Under the pieces are notes generated by a model that made no database searches, was not told the DNA's origin, and saw only the letters and a list, made by a program, of their open reading frames with translations. A stretch of 64,000 nt of DNA from Lactifluus volemus (taxonomy: Eukaryota; Basidiomycota; Agaricomycetes; Russulales; Russulaceae): NCBI GenBank assembly GCA_022376515.1, contig WTXI01000180.1:1-64000 (forward strand), read 5' to 3'. This document shows, piece by piece, positions 33,731 through 46,739 of the stretch. Each line of letters opens with the position of its first letter. Position 1 is the first letter of the stretch. The position numbers and the translations under genes are program-made.

Positions 33731-35275
33731 TTCTACTTCAAGAAGTGTCGTTACATATTCGGCCTCTTCTTTGGTGAGCGGTGGCCTCGAAATCAACATA
33801 GATTAAATACGGATTTCGTAGCTGCACCGCAGCCATAGCGCATCGCAGTCGGGCAGTATTTTAATCAATGGGACCATTGACAAACAATAGCATTTGAAGG
33901 TACTGTCGTTTTTGATTGTCTCCGTAGATGATATGCGGCAAGATATGCGGAATCCTAATATCCACTGGCACCGCCGCCTACTCTATGGAACCTCTCCGCG
34001 GCATCAACATAAAAATTTTAAGATCACATGTATTGATTAGTTCCGCGACCATCGGCGGGAACCACTCGCAACCATCCAATGGCACCGGAGAAAGTGACGT
34101 GATATCGAGAGGAAACAATTTTTGAGTTTTGACCTAGTGGTCCTCTCCCCTCTACAAAACGCAGGTGCTGCTTGATTGCTTTTCAGATCTACAGATTCAG
34201 TGCGCCTCCTTGATAGGGTCTGCACTGACAGGAGAATGAAATGAACAGATAAACACGAAAAGAAGGCGAATATAATAACCGGTTCAATGGTCTTCGAACC
34301 AGCTTTCGCACATACAGCTTTGAAAGGCACACGAGAATGTGGGTAGGGATAACGAAGTCTGCGGTGCCAAACCCCGCCGTTCACGAGCTTGTCGCGGAGT
34401 TCGGGATGCTGCTCAAGTCTTCGCCGGCTTCAACGGCTGGTGCAAGGAAGCCAAGGAATCAAGGATGCCGCACTTCACTGGGCGTGATGGTTCATGCCCT
34501 TCCGAATAGGCTCTGAATTATACCACACGCTCCACGCCAGTTAAAGTATCGCATAGGGTAAATGTAGGGATAGGGCAAATGTGTGGACAAGATGTGTCGT
34601 TTCAAATCTTGAGAACGGCCATACGTTTTTAAGCGCCCCTCCCAACGGCACCCGGGCCGCCGCTGCGGGACTGATTCAAAGGGCGCCAGACCTTTTTGTG
34701 TGTAGCAAGCAGATCAAGATACTTGACGTCTGTGGAATCCCAGAGCTTGTGGGTATAACGCCTATAGGCCCTCATCATTGTGGCCTGATTCATGCTAGAT
34801 TTCATGAAACGAAGTAGTTCTTGTGCTGACTCGGAGACACCCGAAAGATCATTTATCCGAAAACTCCTGATGTGTAGGCAACATCCACCCAAGTGGTGCC
34901 CCACTTGACTTCCACGAGCGCAGTGGGTAGTAAGTGCCGGCCAGCAACAGATCTGGCAGCGTCAGCCGAGGTTTTAGCGACAGCCTGAGAGTCCTGGCTG
35001 CGGAGTCGAGAAGAGCTAAGGACAGAGGCGCTCAAGGTTATTTTTTTCTAGTGAGTTAAATTACTGATTAAGTTAACTCGGTCATGTGAGGATGCCCGGG
35101 GTCCACGACAACTCGTGGGCTCCAGTGGATTGGCGCTAATCAGCTAATCGGCGCTCAGTGTTTCACATTTCTGGCTAGTCCAATTTAATATGTAACCAAT
35201 CGACGCCCTCCTAGACAATCCAACCCAACGGTCACTTCAACCCAACCTTGAACTAGTGACCCCCCGCTCCCTGAC
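33731..35275. other. intergenic with weak minus-strand relic
   Basis: Between 35035 and 34632 two overlapping minus-strand frames read like consecutive pieces of one protein (VAGRHLLPTALVEVKWGTTW, then INDLSGVSESAQELLRFMKS and RRYTHKLWDSTDVKYLDLLA) with a +1/-1 shift around 34870-34880. This may be a frameshifted gene relic. No family recognised. Confidence 0.3.
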
Positions 35276-36721
35276 ATGTCTCATTACTATCCTCGTCCTG
35301 TCAAAGCTCGTCGCAGAGATGCACGCTCACCTATCCATAACCTCAATGACGATATCCTACTCAACATATTCTATATCTATCATCTCCACATTGGAGACAA
35401 TGACGCAGATGAGGGTGTCCTCTTCGTCTGCGGATGGGGCAGTCACCGTTGGTGGTATAAATTGGCTCAAGTTTCCCGACGCTGGCGGTTTATCATTCTT
35501 GCGTCACCATCTCGATTGGATCTCCATCTTCTCTGCACCTATGGGGTACCTGTAGCAGACATGCTGATACACTCACCGTCCCTGCCACTCACCATCTTCT
35601 ACAATAACGGCGATATCGAGATGACTATAAATGATGAAAAAGGTGTACTGCTCGCGCTCATGCACCATGATCGCGTGCATAGAATCGCACTTGAAATGCC
35701 AGTCCAAAACTTGAAAAGGTTCATCACATCCCTGGATGAGCTATTCCCGATTCTCGAATCCCTTTACATTCGGTGTCGTACTGAAGCAGATGAAAGCTTG
35801 ATACTCCCTAAAAAGTTTCAGGCCCCTAACGTACGACACCTCTTGTTATGGTATGCCGCGCTTCCAATAAGATCTCCTTTCCTGGGATCCGCAGAAGGAA
35901 TCGTCTTTCTCTGGCTCGGAGGAATCCCGAAAACTGCCTACTTCTCCCCGAATTATATCCTCGCACGGCTGTCACTCATGCCCCAGCTCCAGACGCTGGG
36001 GATTGGGTTCCACTCCCCTCATCCTAGCCGCGATGTTGAGAGAGTCTCAACCACGGCGCCTGTAACTCTTCCTGACCTTCGAGCGGTTTCATTCCAAGGT
36101 GTCAGCGTTTACCTGGAAATGCTCCTTTCTCGGATCAGTGCCCCTTCCCTGAGAACCCTTGAAGTTCTCTTTTACAACCAGCTCTCATTCACTGTTCCAC
36201 GCCTCCTACAGTTCATGCAGTCATCGGAGAACCTCATACTTCACGCTGTCGAACTCGCTTTCCACAGGGATTTCGTTGATTTAAAGGCGAATCTCCATCG
36301 GACAGGAAGACACCCCCTCCTCTTGCGGATCATGTGCAGACACCTCGACTGGCAGGTAGCGTCTGCAGTTCAAATCCTCGGTGCAATTTCCCCACTACTT
36401 TCTGCAGTGGAGCAATTGACACTCGGCTACACGGAACACAATCGATCATCAGAACACCACAATGATGTCGATGAAATACAGTGGCGCGAACTTCTCAGGC
36501 CGTTCAGCGGTGTGAAGACACTTCAGTTGGATAACGAACTCGTCGGGCAACTTTCTCGTGTTCTACGTTTGGAGAATAAAGAGCATGAGGTCCCCCTGGA
36601 GCTCGTGCCGAACCTGCAAGAGCTTCGATATTTCGGTGGAAGCCTGGGCCGTGATGGTGAACTATTTATCAAAGAACGCAAGGCAGCAGGCCATTTCGTA
36701 CACCTGGTGGCGCTTGGATAG
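35276..36721 (+). CDS. F-box-like / LRR-like protein, subfamily I
   Basis: Single open frame of 481 residues from MSHYYPRPVKARRRDA; the start context TCCCTGACATG is shared with paralogues. The F-box-like segment SPIHNLNDDILLNIFYIYHL is followed by WWYKLAQVSRRWRFIILASP and the leucine-rich half (APVTLPDLRAVSFQGVSVYL, DWQVASAVQILGAISPLLSA, IQWRELLRPFSGVKTLQLDN). It is full length and undamaged. The N terminus is short and basic. An SCF substrate-adaptor role is inferred from family. Confidence 0.86.
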   Translation: MSHYYPRPVKARRRDARSPIHNLNDDILLNIFYIYHLHIGDNDADEGVLFVCGWGSHRWWYKLAQVSRRWRFIILASPSRLDLHLLCTYGVPVADMLIHSPSLPLTIFYNNGDIEMTINDEKGVLLALMHHDRVHRIALEMPVQNLKRFITSLDELFPILESLYIRCRTEADESLILPKKFQAPNVRHLLLWYAALPIRSPFLGSAEGIVFLWLGGIPKTAYFSPNYILARLSLMPQLQTLGIGFHSPHPSRDVERVSTTAPVTLPDLRAVSFQGVSVYLEMLLSRISAPSLRTLEVLFYNQLSFTVPRLLQFMQSSENLILHAVELAFHRDFVDLKANLHRTGRHPLLLRIMCRHLDWQVASAVQILGAISPLLSAVEQLTLGYTEHNRSSEHHNDVDEIQWRELLRPFSGVKTLQLDNELVGQLSRVLRLENKEHEVPLELVPNLQELRYFGGSLGRDGELFIKERKAAGHFVHLVALG

Positions 36722-39700
36722 CCGTATTTAAGGAGTATGGCATCGATCGGCCTCAGGCTGATCGATCCGTGTTGCGCCCTCTGCCCTGCTGACTTATATG
36801 GTCACTATCCAATCCTATTGTCCTAACCCCCCTTCGTGACCCCCATTTCTTTAGCACCTACTCCATTAATCATTTTCTGATTCTCAACGTTTGTGCACGC
36901 ACTAGTCGTATCCGCTAGGTTAGTTTGACTACTTTTGTAGCCTTGATGCCTCACATAAGTTATGTACAGCTACGACACTCGATATACTATCTATATTCTG
37001 GAGCATAAGTAAATCAAATAGAGTTACACTCCTCGAGCAACCCCAATGCCTGCTGTAGTATGTACACAGGTACACGAACGGGAACTTAGGGGAGGATGTG
37101 ATGCACGCGTGTGGCAGGATGTGCCGGGGCCTTATGGTAATCTCGAAGACCGTGGCAGCGGAACGTCACCATCAACCTGAGCTACTTCATGTGGACACAT
37201 GAGCGAAGGTTGAGATGGAGGACTGGTGGCAGAGTGGTGAGTGAGCTATCCTGCTTATCTGAATGATGTTGTAAGTCAAAGACAACGCACCGCCAATCCT
37301 TTGAGGTTTCCATCTCGACGCAGGTTCACTTCCATCACGGGCTACACATCCACCTTTGTTGCGCTCAGCCTTCAAGCCATGAGGCCGACAGCGTCGCATC
37401 GGTACTATGGTCGCAGTGTCACAGGACACAGTAGGATGTTGGGGATTATTCACTGCGAGTGGGTCTGGCACATTGCGCCTGGGGTGCGTAATGCAAACGG
37501 CCCGAGAGTCGAGTCATCCTAGTCAAAGTAGTAAAATTTTGGGGGCTGTGAACCCGGTGCTTGAGCGCACCGGTCGCAGTCCAGTTTGAAGGTGCTCTTA
37601 CAAAAAAAAAAAATTGCGCGCTGAAGCGAGTAAAATGGAGAAGTAGTATCACTGGCACAATATTTGCCCTAGGAAACGTGGACCGTGACGGAGTTTCATG
37701 TTGTCCGATCACATGTCTCCCGTGCTGAATCACATATTTCACACCGTGGCTCCAAGCGTGCACCCATCGTCCAGTCACAGCTATGTCTTCATTGGCACAT
37801 ATCATCTAATACACGCCAGTGTCTTAAATGTTCTCTCATTGGCACTGTCGTCGAGACGATTTGAGAGAGGCTAAAATTAGTTGCCAAGCTTGCGGGTCCG
37901 AGTCAGAGCCGAGTTCCCCGAGCAAGTCCCCGAGGGCCAGTGTGACAGTTGCGTGACTATCTGGCATGGCCGCCGACAATTTCCGAGTTCCATGTGGCCT
38001 TGCATGTGGCCGAAGCAGTCCATGTGGCCGAGGCAGTACAGTTGTAGTATACAGTTGTAGCGGGCCCACATGAACTTGAAACCGGACACAATGTTCCGTT
38101 AGCCTGAGGGCATCAGCTTATTATAAGTTGATCCCAGAAAAGCGTATTTTAAAGCTCGTTCAATCTTCTTATCCCAGTCTTGTGACTCTTGTCCCTGGCA
38201 AAACTTGTAACCGGCTTGAACCGGCTGTCAAGGAAACTTACTGTATCATGTAAAATTAAACGTAAGAAGCTCAGGGCTGCTCTGGTCACGGGACCGAACT
38301 TGCCAGCGTTCAAGTTGGCACCGCTACAGTACTATCATGATGGTCGAGTTCATATAGTGACCACATAACTCCGCAGAAGCTCACCCTGCTCAGACTCGGA
38401 ATCCGGAGTTCCGTGATTCTGCCAATAATTTGAGATACATCATCTGATCTAACAGACGCCTCACCCGGTGACTCGGCCGTCTGCGTCTGCGTGCTTTAAC
38501 GCTTCGACTTCAAGCTTCAAGCTTCAAGTTACGAGTTGAAGGGGGCTCACAAGACTATAACTGTGGCACTGCGACACATCAGTTTCTTTGTGGGTAGAGA
38601 AAATATCCAGATAGCAATTCCCTCTCCTCCAGCCTCCATTTGATCTCTTGTCGATAACGATATTTGGCTCTCAGGCTCGTGCGGTGTTGCTAGCCAGTTC
38701 ATCAGTCGGTGTGTGACATGACTTTGTAGTTACTCACTAGTATAGTACTACGACACCCGAGCATCAAACATTGCCAGTGATTACTTTAAGTTAGTCAGAT
38801 TGCTGGACCTGACCCCTTGCTGTATTCTTCTTGGGTGTTACTACTCCGAGTCACGACTACTAATGTTCAAGTAGTCAACCTGAGATCTCTCTCTCATCAA
38901 GCCACGAAGCCAACAAATATAACAATGAAGCAATGTGGCCTGAGATACACAAATTGTTTATACTTCATAAGGCTGAGGTGTTGAAATATGCTGTTGCTAG
39001 AGCTCGCATTCCGTAAGCAAAGGTAAAGGTGGAGCCTGAGAACGCAGTGTTATTAATTGCGTCACCGTCAACGCCATCTTCAGGTCCGACAGGGACGATA
39101 TTGTTTGCGGCCTACTGGAGTGGGTTATTCAAGTGACTCGGCGCCACTGGCGCGATCGCTTCCGGACCACTTCCAGTAGCACCTACTTGTAACTGCCGAC
39201 GGAGAGAGTTGAGTGGCACCCGTGGCGCATGACTCGGAACTCCTCCCAGTGGCCGGACCAATCTGAGTCGCCACGTGACGATGTAAACTATGGGATTAAA
39301 GATGCAGGAGGTGGGCCCGAGCGTGGGAGAGCTGAACGTATGATGAGCGTAGTATATTTCGGTGCCTTGCGGCCTAAAGTGCGCGTGTGGGGGAGGTTGG
39401 GCACCCTACAGGGCGGTTTCACAGTACCCAGACGCGAGTAGAATGCTGTAGTGGTACTACTTGCTTCGACGCTTCAGCGCTTCAGCTCAGGCTGTCGGTC
39501 CGGGCCCGGGGGGCTTTGGTTGACACGACGCCAGCGGCGCAGCCCGCTTTAGTCAAACTGATGCCCACTAACAGGCGCGCCAGACTTCCAGCGCGGGGCT
39601 GACCACTTCAGTTCGCTTCCCGTGAATGTGATACTTGATCCGGGATATCCTGTCGGTTATGCTCTCGAGCCGCGGTACAGTTTGCAGGTGAATCTGGCGC

Positions 39701-41791
39701 TGGCTGAGCCATCAGACCCAACTTGAGTTCCCTGAGCTCTGAACTTCCAAAGTCTATTATCACCACTGGCACAACTTCGATTGGGCTGATATCTCATCCC
39801 ACCAATACCTCTCCTAGCTTTCTTTTCCAGCGCGATCATAGAGTGACGGCACTGCGCCACCCCCTGGCACCACACAGAAGTTAGCTTGATGTGGCTTTTG
39901 TGCCTCATCTTATCTATTCCCATGACATTGACGATGGCCATCGCCGATATTTAGTTTAAGATCCACTGCAACTGTCATACATTATACCCCAGTCACTAGT
40001 GGTATGACTTCGACTTCCTATGGTAAGTATTCAAGTTTCCCCTAATCAAGCATGACGGCTATAACAGGCCGCGAGGAGTCGAATGGCGAGCTGGAGTGCA
40101 TCCGTGCGGACACCGGTCGCCGTAGCAACACGCCAGGACCAGAACTTCGAGCCGTATGAAATTGACTGCCATATTTCAAGTTCCCTGATTATTTCCTTTT
40201 TCTCTTAATACTGTATTTTTGTTATTATAATAACCATTTTATCATAACGTTTTTGCTTCGATTCTCTCTTGTTATTGACTGTAATCCCCTAGCGTTCCGT
40301 CAAGGACACCCCGATGCTGCCACCTTACTACAATTTCCTTACCAGAAGCGGGCCACGCACGACGTCACGATGCCCGAAGCGTTGTCGGCGGCGTCATTCT
40401 ATATGGCGCCCAAATGAAAACGTCTGATACTTTCTTCAGTCGTCGTTCTCCTTATTGATCACCTTTCTCTAAACTACATACGCAGCGCCCGAAGGACATC
40501 GCTTATATCTGTTTACAAATCGCAGATTACTGTGCTATAGTTGAAAGACGGGGTGTGAGCTCTGAGCACCCAGAGCCATTTGGCATCTTACCCCACTACG
40601 CACATAACCGTTCTCTTAGTTTTGCATCCTCATACCTTCGCCGAGTACGTAGTATGCGCAGCAGCAAACGTGCGGTAGGTGGGTAATCGCAGTGTTAGTG
40701 TGGTCAAGAAGGACCAACGGAGAAGGCTGGCCTGACGCCGAGGTTCTCCATTCACACAGGAAGGGAACTGATATCACGACCACTGAATTGACGCGCACGA
40801 CCCAGTGCCGCGCCGTCGTTGCCCGCTACTCATTCAATATATCTCTCCTCGACGATGTGCAAGTGGGTATGTCCCTAAGGTGCTTGTTCGTTCGTTCCCT
40901 GACCATTGTATATCTTTGCCTACAGGTAGAAGCGCAAATTATGGCACCACCTACTTGCCCACCTGCCACTGGGGGGATAGCCCTGTTTCACCCTTAATCC
41001 TAAGAACTGATAGATAAGCTGAAAAAGCTACAGGCCTTTTTATTGGCTTATGGTGCGACAGGAACAGTCACCAGATGTCCAACCACTCACTATTAAAGCT
41101 TGATGACACTTCGAAAAGAAGAATGTAGAACATTATGCAAGATTAAGATCCGACCCGTTGCTGAGGAATTATCGAGCAAGCTGGGATATGGAGAAAATGA
41201 AAATGGATGGATTAGCTGAGCACTAGAGCCAGAAGAGTTTGAATGGACGGCATGAATATTTTTCTGTCTGTTTTTGAGTAGAAGGCTTTGCAGACACCTC
41301 AGCGGTTCCTCAGCGGGGAGTAGTGACAAGCCAAAGTTGGGGAAAATGCTACGAGGATACCTAACCCCTGGAAGAGGATTCACTTGCGGAATGAAAGCAA
41401 GTCTAGAGAAATCCGAGGTGTGCAACTGGCGGCCCGGTCCCTTTGCTCGGAATTGGTCCGCCGGTCCGGAATCGGCCGTGCCACGCAGCAATCGCACTTT
41501 TTAACTTTTAACTTCAAACTGTCATCGTACCCTGAGCAGCTCTCGCGCCGATACCCTATAAAACTGTGCAGAGTAAGTTTCGTTCGTCCTTGGTACAGGA
41601 AGGTCACCTCGAACTTATAATTTCCGGTTCAGAATTTGCATTTGTACAGTCAAGGCACCAGGGTCAGCTCCAAGGTACATTCCAGCGCCACCGCAACGCA
41701 AAACGATTTGAGGTTCTCCTGATGGAGGTTTGCGTGAGGCCTGCCAATCTTAATCGTTAACCACATTCTCGTCAACAATAACCTCCCTGAC
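36722..41791. other. 5-kb intergenic stretch, no gene recognised
   Basis: Starts with a weak version of the subfamily I downstream block (36845-36880, TTTAG|CACCTACTCC). Small local repeats include CATGTGGCC(G/T) units at 37990-38035 and CTTCAAG units at 38505-38530. An A/T-rich interval lies at 40190-40260. Open frames are short, on both strands and without motifs. This is the largest feature-poor gap in the window outside transposons. Confidence 0.45.
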
Positions 41792-43341
41792 ATGACCCAT
41801 TCGTCCACCGCCGTTTGTCTCCCAATCATTGGAAGACTCCGCCTACATCCTCTCAGTCGTGTTTCCCTCCATCGAAGGTATGCTGCTCTTGCTCTACTTA
41901 GCGGACTTTGAATGATAATCCCTCTATCAACAGATCACATACATCAATCCACATGCTTGACGACGACGCTCTTCTCAATATATTTTATCTCTATGGGCTG
42001 GACGTCTGGGACGAAGAGAACGACGAAGACTTCTCTGTGGGGAAATTCCATTGGAAGGGCGCACAGTGGTGGTACAAGTTCGCCCACGTTTGCAGAAGAT
42101 GGCGAAACGTAATACTTGCGTCACCTATCCACGTGGGCGTCCACCTTCTTTGCACTCATGGTACGCCTGTAGCAAGGATGCTGGCACATTCACCCCCTCT
42201 ACCAATCATCATTTATTACATGGGCAATGTTGGCAAGTCGGCAGCCGACGACGAAGAAGATATACTTCTCGCACTCAAACACCGTGATCGCGTGCGTCGT
42301 ATTGGACTCAGTGTGCCAGCCCCAAATTTGCGAAAGCTCGTGGGGGCCATTGACAATGAATTCCCATTATTGGAACGTCTCTTCATCTCGCACCGGACTA
42401 CACCTACCACGATTTTGAAACTCCCCGAATCGTTTCACGCTCCCCACCTACGTCACCTCGTCTTGTCGCGTGTTACCCTTCAAATGGGCTCTCCGCTACT
42501 CACGACTGCAGTGCGCCTCGTCACTCTCAAGCTCGCATGTATTCCACCGTCCACGTACTTCAACCCAGATTATTTGCTCGCAAGACTTTCGCTCATGCCC
42601 CAGTTGGAGATACTAGCTATCGATTGCCACATCGATGACCCCAACCGTGGTGCCGAAGAGCAACTGCTAGCCACCCCGATGACGACGCACGTCACTCTTC
42701 CTCGCCTCCGTTTGTTTGCCCTTCTCGGTGAAAGCACCTACTTGGAGGGCCTTCTTGCTCGGATCAGTACCCCGGCCCTCGAGCAGCTCCGAATAGAATC
42801 CTTCACTCCATCAACCCTCCCTCAATTGTCTCGGTTCATGAAGAAACTTCGATTCGATGCCGTTCGGCTCAAATTCCTGAGGGACGTTTATCAGATCGTC
42901 TTGGCCGACGATTCCCGCGGGGAAAACTGGACTGACCCCTTCCGTATGAGAAACAGGTGCGGTCACCTCGATTTGCAGGTAGCGTCCGCGGAGCAAATTT
43001 TCAAACAGCTTTGGCCATTGCTGTCTGTGGTGATGCAACTCACACTCGACTATGAAGTGCTTAGTCCATGGTTCGATTGGCGCGAAGAGGTCGACCGCGC
43101 GCTCTGGCGCGAGCTGCTTAGGCCATTTAGCAAGGTGAAGACGCTTTACGTGGAAGATGGGCTCCTCCAAGGTGGGGAGCTCCTTCGTTCACTGCAACCG
43201 GATAACGGAGAAATTCTATTGCCGGAGTTGAAAGAGCTCGTGTCTCGGAACGGAGTAGGTTACCCTGACGACGAAGTCATATCATTCTTCAATGCTCGCC
43301 AAATTGCGGGATACCCCGTAACCCTGGTCTATGAGCCATGA
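41792..43341 (+). CDS. F-box-like / LRR-like protein, divergent subfamily I
   Basis: Proposed exons 41792-41877 (MTHSSTAVCLPIIGRLRL...) and 41934-43341, joined in phase across a 56-nt GT...AG intron. The ATG context TCCCTGACATG matches paralogues, unlike the alternative ATG at 41908, which lies inside the intron. The F-box-like segment is HMLDDDALLNIFYLYGLDVW, then WWYKFAHVCRRWRNVILASP and the leucine-rich region (VTLPRLRLFALLGESTYLEG, LWRELLRPFSKVKTLYVEDG). It is the most diverged member of subfamily I here. An SCF adaptor role is inferred from family. Confidence 0.82.
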
Positions 43342-45081
43342 ACTCCCCGTTGGTCATGACTTTGTTGGGCTGCAGCACCCGGAAGCCACGTAGCCGGCGA
43401 CACAGTAACTGGGGATGCGAAATACCCTTATCCAACTATTTATTTCTCAACTGCACCCATCCCCGTGTCGATCTCATCTCACTCTGTCTCATTCATGATC
43501 ACGACCAACCCAATCGTTGCAGAGATTGTGTCACTATACGGCTTACAGGGACGCATACCCGTTTCAGGACTTTCTTTATTCCTTTTTATGTGCGTGCAAG
43601 TACCTCTCCCTCTTTACGATACTTGTCATTGGACTCGTGTCATATAGTGTATTGCTTACTGTACTTCTGTGCTCATATATCATACCCTCGTATTCTATAT
43701 GGAAACCATGTCCTGGTTCGGACCACCCTCTAAATTTGTTTCTGTCCCTTCGATTGTTCGCTCTACTTGCTATACCCATCGTTGTGTGTAGTATACCTGT
43801 CTCGTGTACGACCTTTCCAAGTTCGTTCCTTTTAAAAGGATCACGTTCGTGTCCTCTTGCAGTAATTGCCTGAGTTGAATTTTCGTCGCTATCGCCAGCG
43901 GCCGCTACTATATGAGGCGACTAAAATACGGCCGGGTCGAAGCAGCCAAACGTCCTATTTGATCGGAACCACCAACTACGGGAATGGAACTCGCATACAA
44001 TACACGTGCGCCGTGTACGACAATACAAAGGGAGAAGAAGAAATTGGGGGGAGGGGAGCCTTAATCCCCTAAGGGTCTCCCGTAAGTGCGAGCTACTTGG
44101 CGAGCTATCTACAGCCTGCAGTACTAATGAGTAACGTACTGTCGTCATCGGTCTCTGATTGAGAGAATTTACAGCCTTGTCAGAGAGGCTGGGTATCCAC
44201 GCCGAGAGTTGATTTTTAAATGACCTTCAGTGAGCAATCGGAGCCTGAGCCGAAGAATGGATACAAATAAAAAATCTCGTCAAGAATTTTGTTGTATTGC
44301 ACCTGTCGCTTATCTCTCCGTATACGCCCGAGTCCGTGTAACTGACCTGATCATTCTGCCAATACTACGTTGCATTCTGCTTCCCACTGTTGAAATATAT
44401 TACGCTACTTGTAACCTCCAGTATCTGCAAGCAAGGTGGCCGACGACGACTCAGACGTCGGCATTTCCCTAGAGACAAATGCAGGTGAATCCTCGCCGTA
44501 GTCGCGCAACCAAACACACGTGAGTAATGCTAAACGTTTGAAATCACGCATGAAGGGCATGTGATTAATGGCCGATGGGTGTTTCGGAACGTTGCATATA
44601 AGTATGTTCTCCGGACGATGCCAGATCCAGCGCTTGCTGTGGCTTATGGTGAACGTTTCGCTCAGCTCTGTTGTCTGCGGAAGTCCATCGCAAGAGAGCA
44701 ACTTACGCGTTTTCAGCTTAGAGGAACAAAAACAATTTGTAAAGAGTCCGCCGAGGCAAAAACACAAAGCGGGATGCAACAAGGGTGAGTGAAGCATGTG
44801 ATTAAGCAGCCGATCAATCTCCGTTTTGTCGGCTTCGTTTGCGGAGATGCTGAACGTGATCAGATGAGCGGGTGGGAGAGCACGCGAAGAACTGGGTAGA
44901 ACGCGAGGTTGTCACTGACAGTTGTGACTGGTGAGCACGCTGCCAACAGTGCCAAGGCCGGGGACAGCGTGAATGAAGCAGTTGTGGGAGTGGTAGACGC
45001 TGTCGCGTCAGTTGACAAGGCCGGCCCGGGGCGGCTGACGGTGACCAGTCAGGTGACTCGGTGCATGACTCGAGTCCCGAC
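43342..45081. other. intergenic, no gene recognised
   Basis: The region 43430-43640 carries a long version of the conserved downstream block (CACCCATCCCCGTG..., open in frame as APIPVSISSHS...). It includes hydrophobic codons and may be a spliced last exon of the preceding gene. The remainder to 45081 shows nothing supported. The final bases are the subfamily II start context CTCGAGTCCCGACATG. Confidence 0.4.
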
Positions 45082-46655
45082 ATGTCCAAATTTTCAATTA
45101 CCACTGCTCTTGCACGCCTAGAGAACAAGCTCCGCCGAGGCGCACGATGTCGTGAGTCCCAAAACTCTATGTTCGCATTTCGTGCACCAAATTCTGAACC
45201 AGTAAACACATCATCAAGAAATCACATTCGTCTATCTCTGTCCTCAACGATGACGTCCTTCTCCACATATTCTATATACTGCGACTTGATATTCCAGAAG
45301 AGCACATGTATCTCGGATGTCCGCTTTGGCACACGGAACAACGTTGGTGGTACAAACTGGTGCATGTTTCCCGACGGTGGCGGCGTGTCATTTTTGCGGC
45401 ACCATCTCTACTCGACCTTCACCTTATCTGCACCCGTGGGGTGCCTGTAGCAGATATGCTGGCACACTCGCCACCTCTTCCACTCACCATCTTCTACTGG
45501 ATCGGGATTTTCGCAACATTGAAAGCAGAAGATAAAAAGGGCGCACTCCTAGCGCTCTCTCATCGTGATCGTGTGCGTCGTATCGCCTTACGCGTGCCAA
45601 GCTCGGAACTGGAGAAGTTATTCGTGGCCATGGATGGGGAATTCCCAAATCTTGAACGCCTGAGTATGGACACTTCGCTCCCAGGAGTGACACTTCCCCG
45701 AACATTTGCAGCACCCAATCTATCCCACATCAAAGTCGTGCGCGTTGCGCTTCCAATACAACATCCCTTACTCACAACTACCGGCCTTGTCTCTCTCCGG
45801 CTGGAATATATTCCGAGTTACGGGTACTTCCCTCCAAGCTATTTACTCGCATCGCTTTCACTCATACCCCAGCTGGAGACTCTGTGGATTAGATTCTACT
45901 ACCACCACGACGCCCGGGATACTTCAACCACCTCCCACGTGACACTTCCTAACCTTCGCGAGTTTAGATTTTGGGGTGTCGAAGCTTATCTGGAAGGTCT
46001 TTGTGCTCCGATGACAGCCACTGTCCTCAGCGTCTTCTGTGTCGAATTTCCCAATCGACTCGCGTTCGCTGTTCCACGCCTTGTATCATTCATCCAGACA
46101 TCAGAAAATCTTCAATTTCATGCTGTCAGGCTCTTCTGCGGCAGGGATTGCGTTAGTCTACTAGTACAAGGGGACCCACAACTTCGAACCCAGAAGTACC
46201 CCTTGGACTCGCGGATCTCGTTCAGACACCTTGACTCGCAAATATCGTCTGCAATACAGGTACTCGATGCATTTTCCTCAATACTCTCTGTAGCGGAGAA
46301 AGTCACCCTAATTGTGAAAGGCGATGAATATTCACAATGGTACCACGAGGTCAACCGGACCCAGTGGCGCGGACTTCTCAGGTCGTTCAGCAACGTGAAG
46401 AAGCTTCACGTGGAAACCAAGCTTGTCAGAGGTCAGGGTCTGGCCCATTCTCTATGTACAGAGGATGGAGATCTGCCTCTGGAGCTATTGCCCAATCTGG
46501 AGGAGGTCAGCTATTCTGGAAGCGATAATGAAAATGCGTTTACGCCATTCATCAATGAACGAGAGGCCGTGGGCCGTCCTGTGCACCTGACACTGCAACA
46601 CGACATACCATATTCAAAATGTCCGGTGGGTGTGGTGCTACATTCCCTGACCTAA
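45082..46655 (+). CDS. F-box-like / LRR-like protein, subfamily II, probable 5' frameshift
   Basis: Exon 1 is recognisable at 45082-45151 (MSKFSITTALARLENKLRRG), with a GTGAGT...CAG intron 45152-45202. After the acceptor this copy has TAAACAC where paralogues have TAAAACAC. The missing A puts exon 1 out of frame with the F-box (SSISVLNDDVLLHIFYILRL). The frame carrying the F-box is open only from 45198. A protein starting at the in-frame ATG 45306 would keep WWYKLVHVSRRWRRVIFAAP and the leucine-rich half but lose the first F-box helix. Downstream it is intact to 46655, with a distinct C terminus. It may be a young pseudogene, or it may use another start. Confidence 0.75.
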
Positions 46656-46739
46656 AATTATCGACTTCCTAGACCGTCTGGATTCTGGAAAGATTGGGGG
46701 AGGGAGCTCTAGAATCAAATGACACGAAGGATAATCAAA

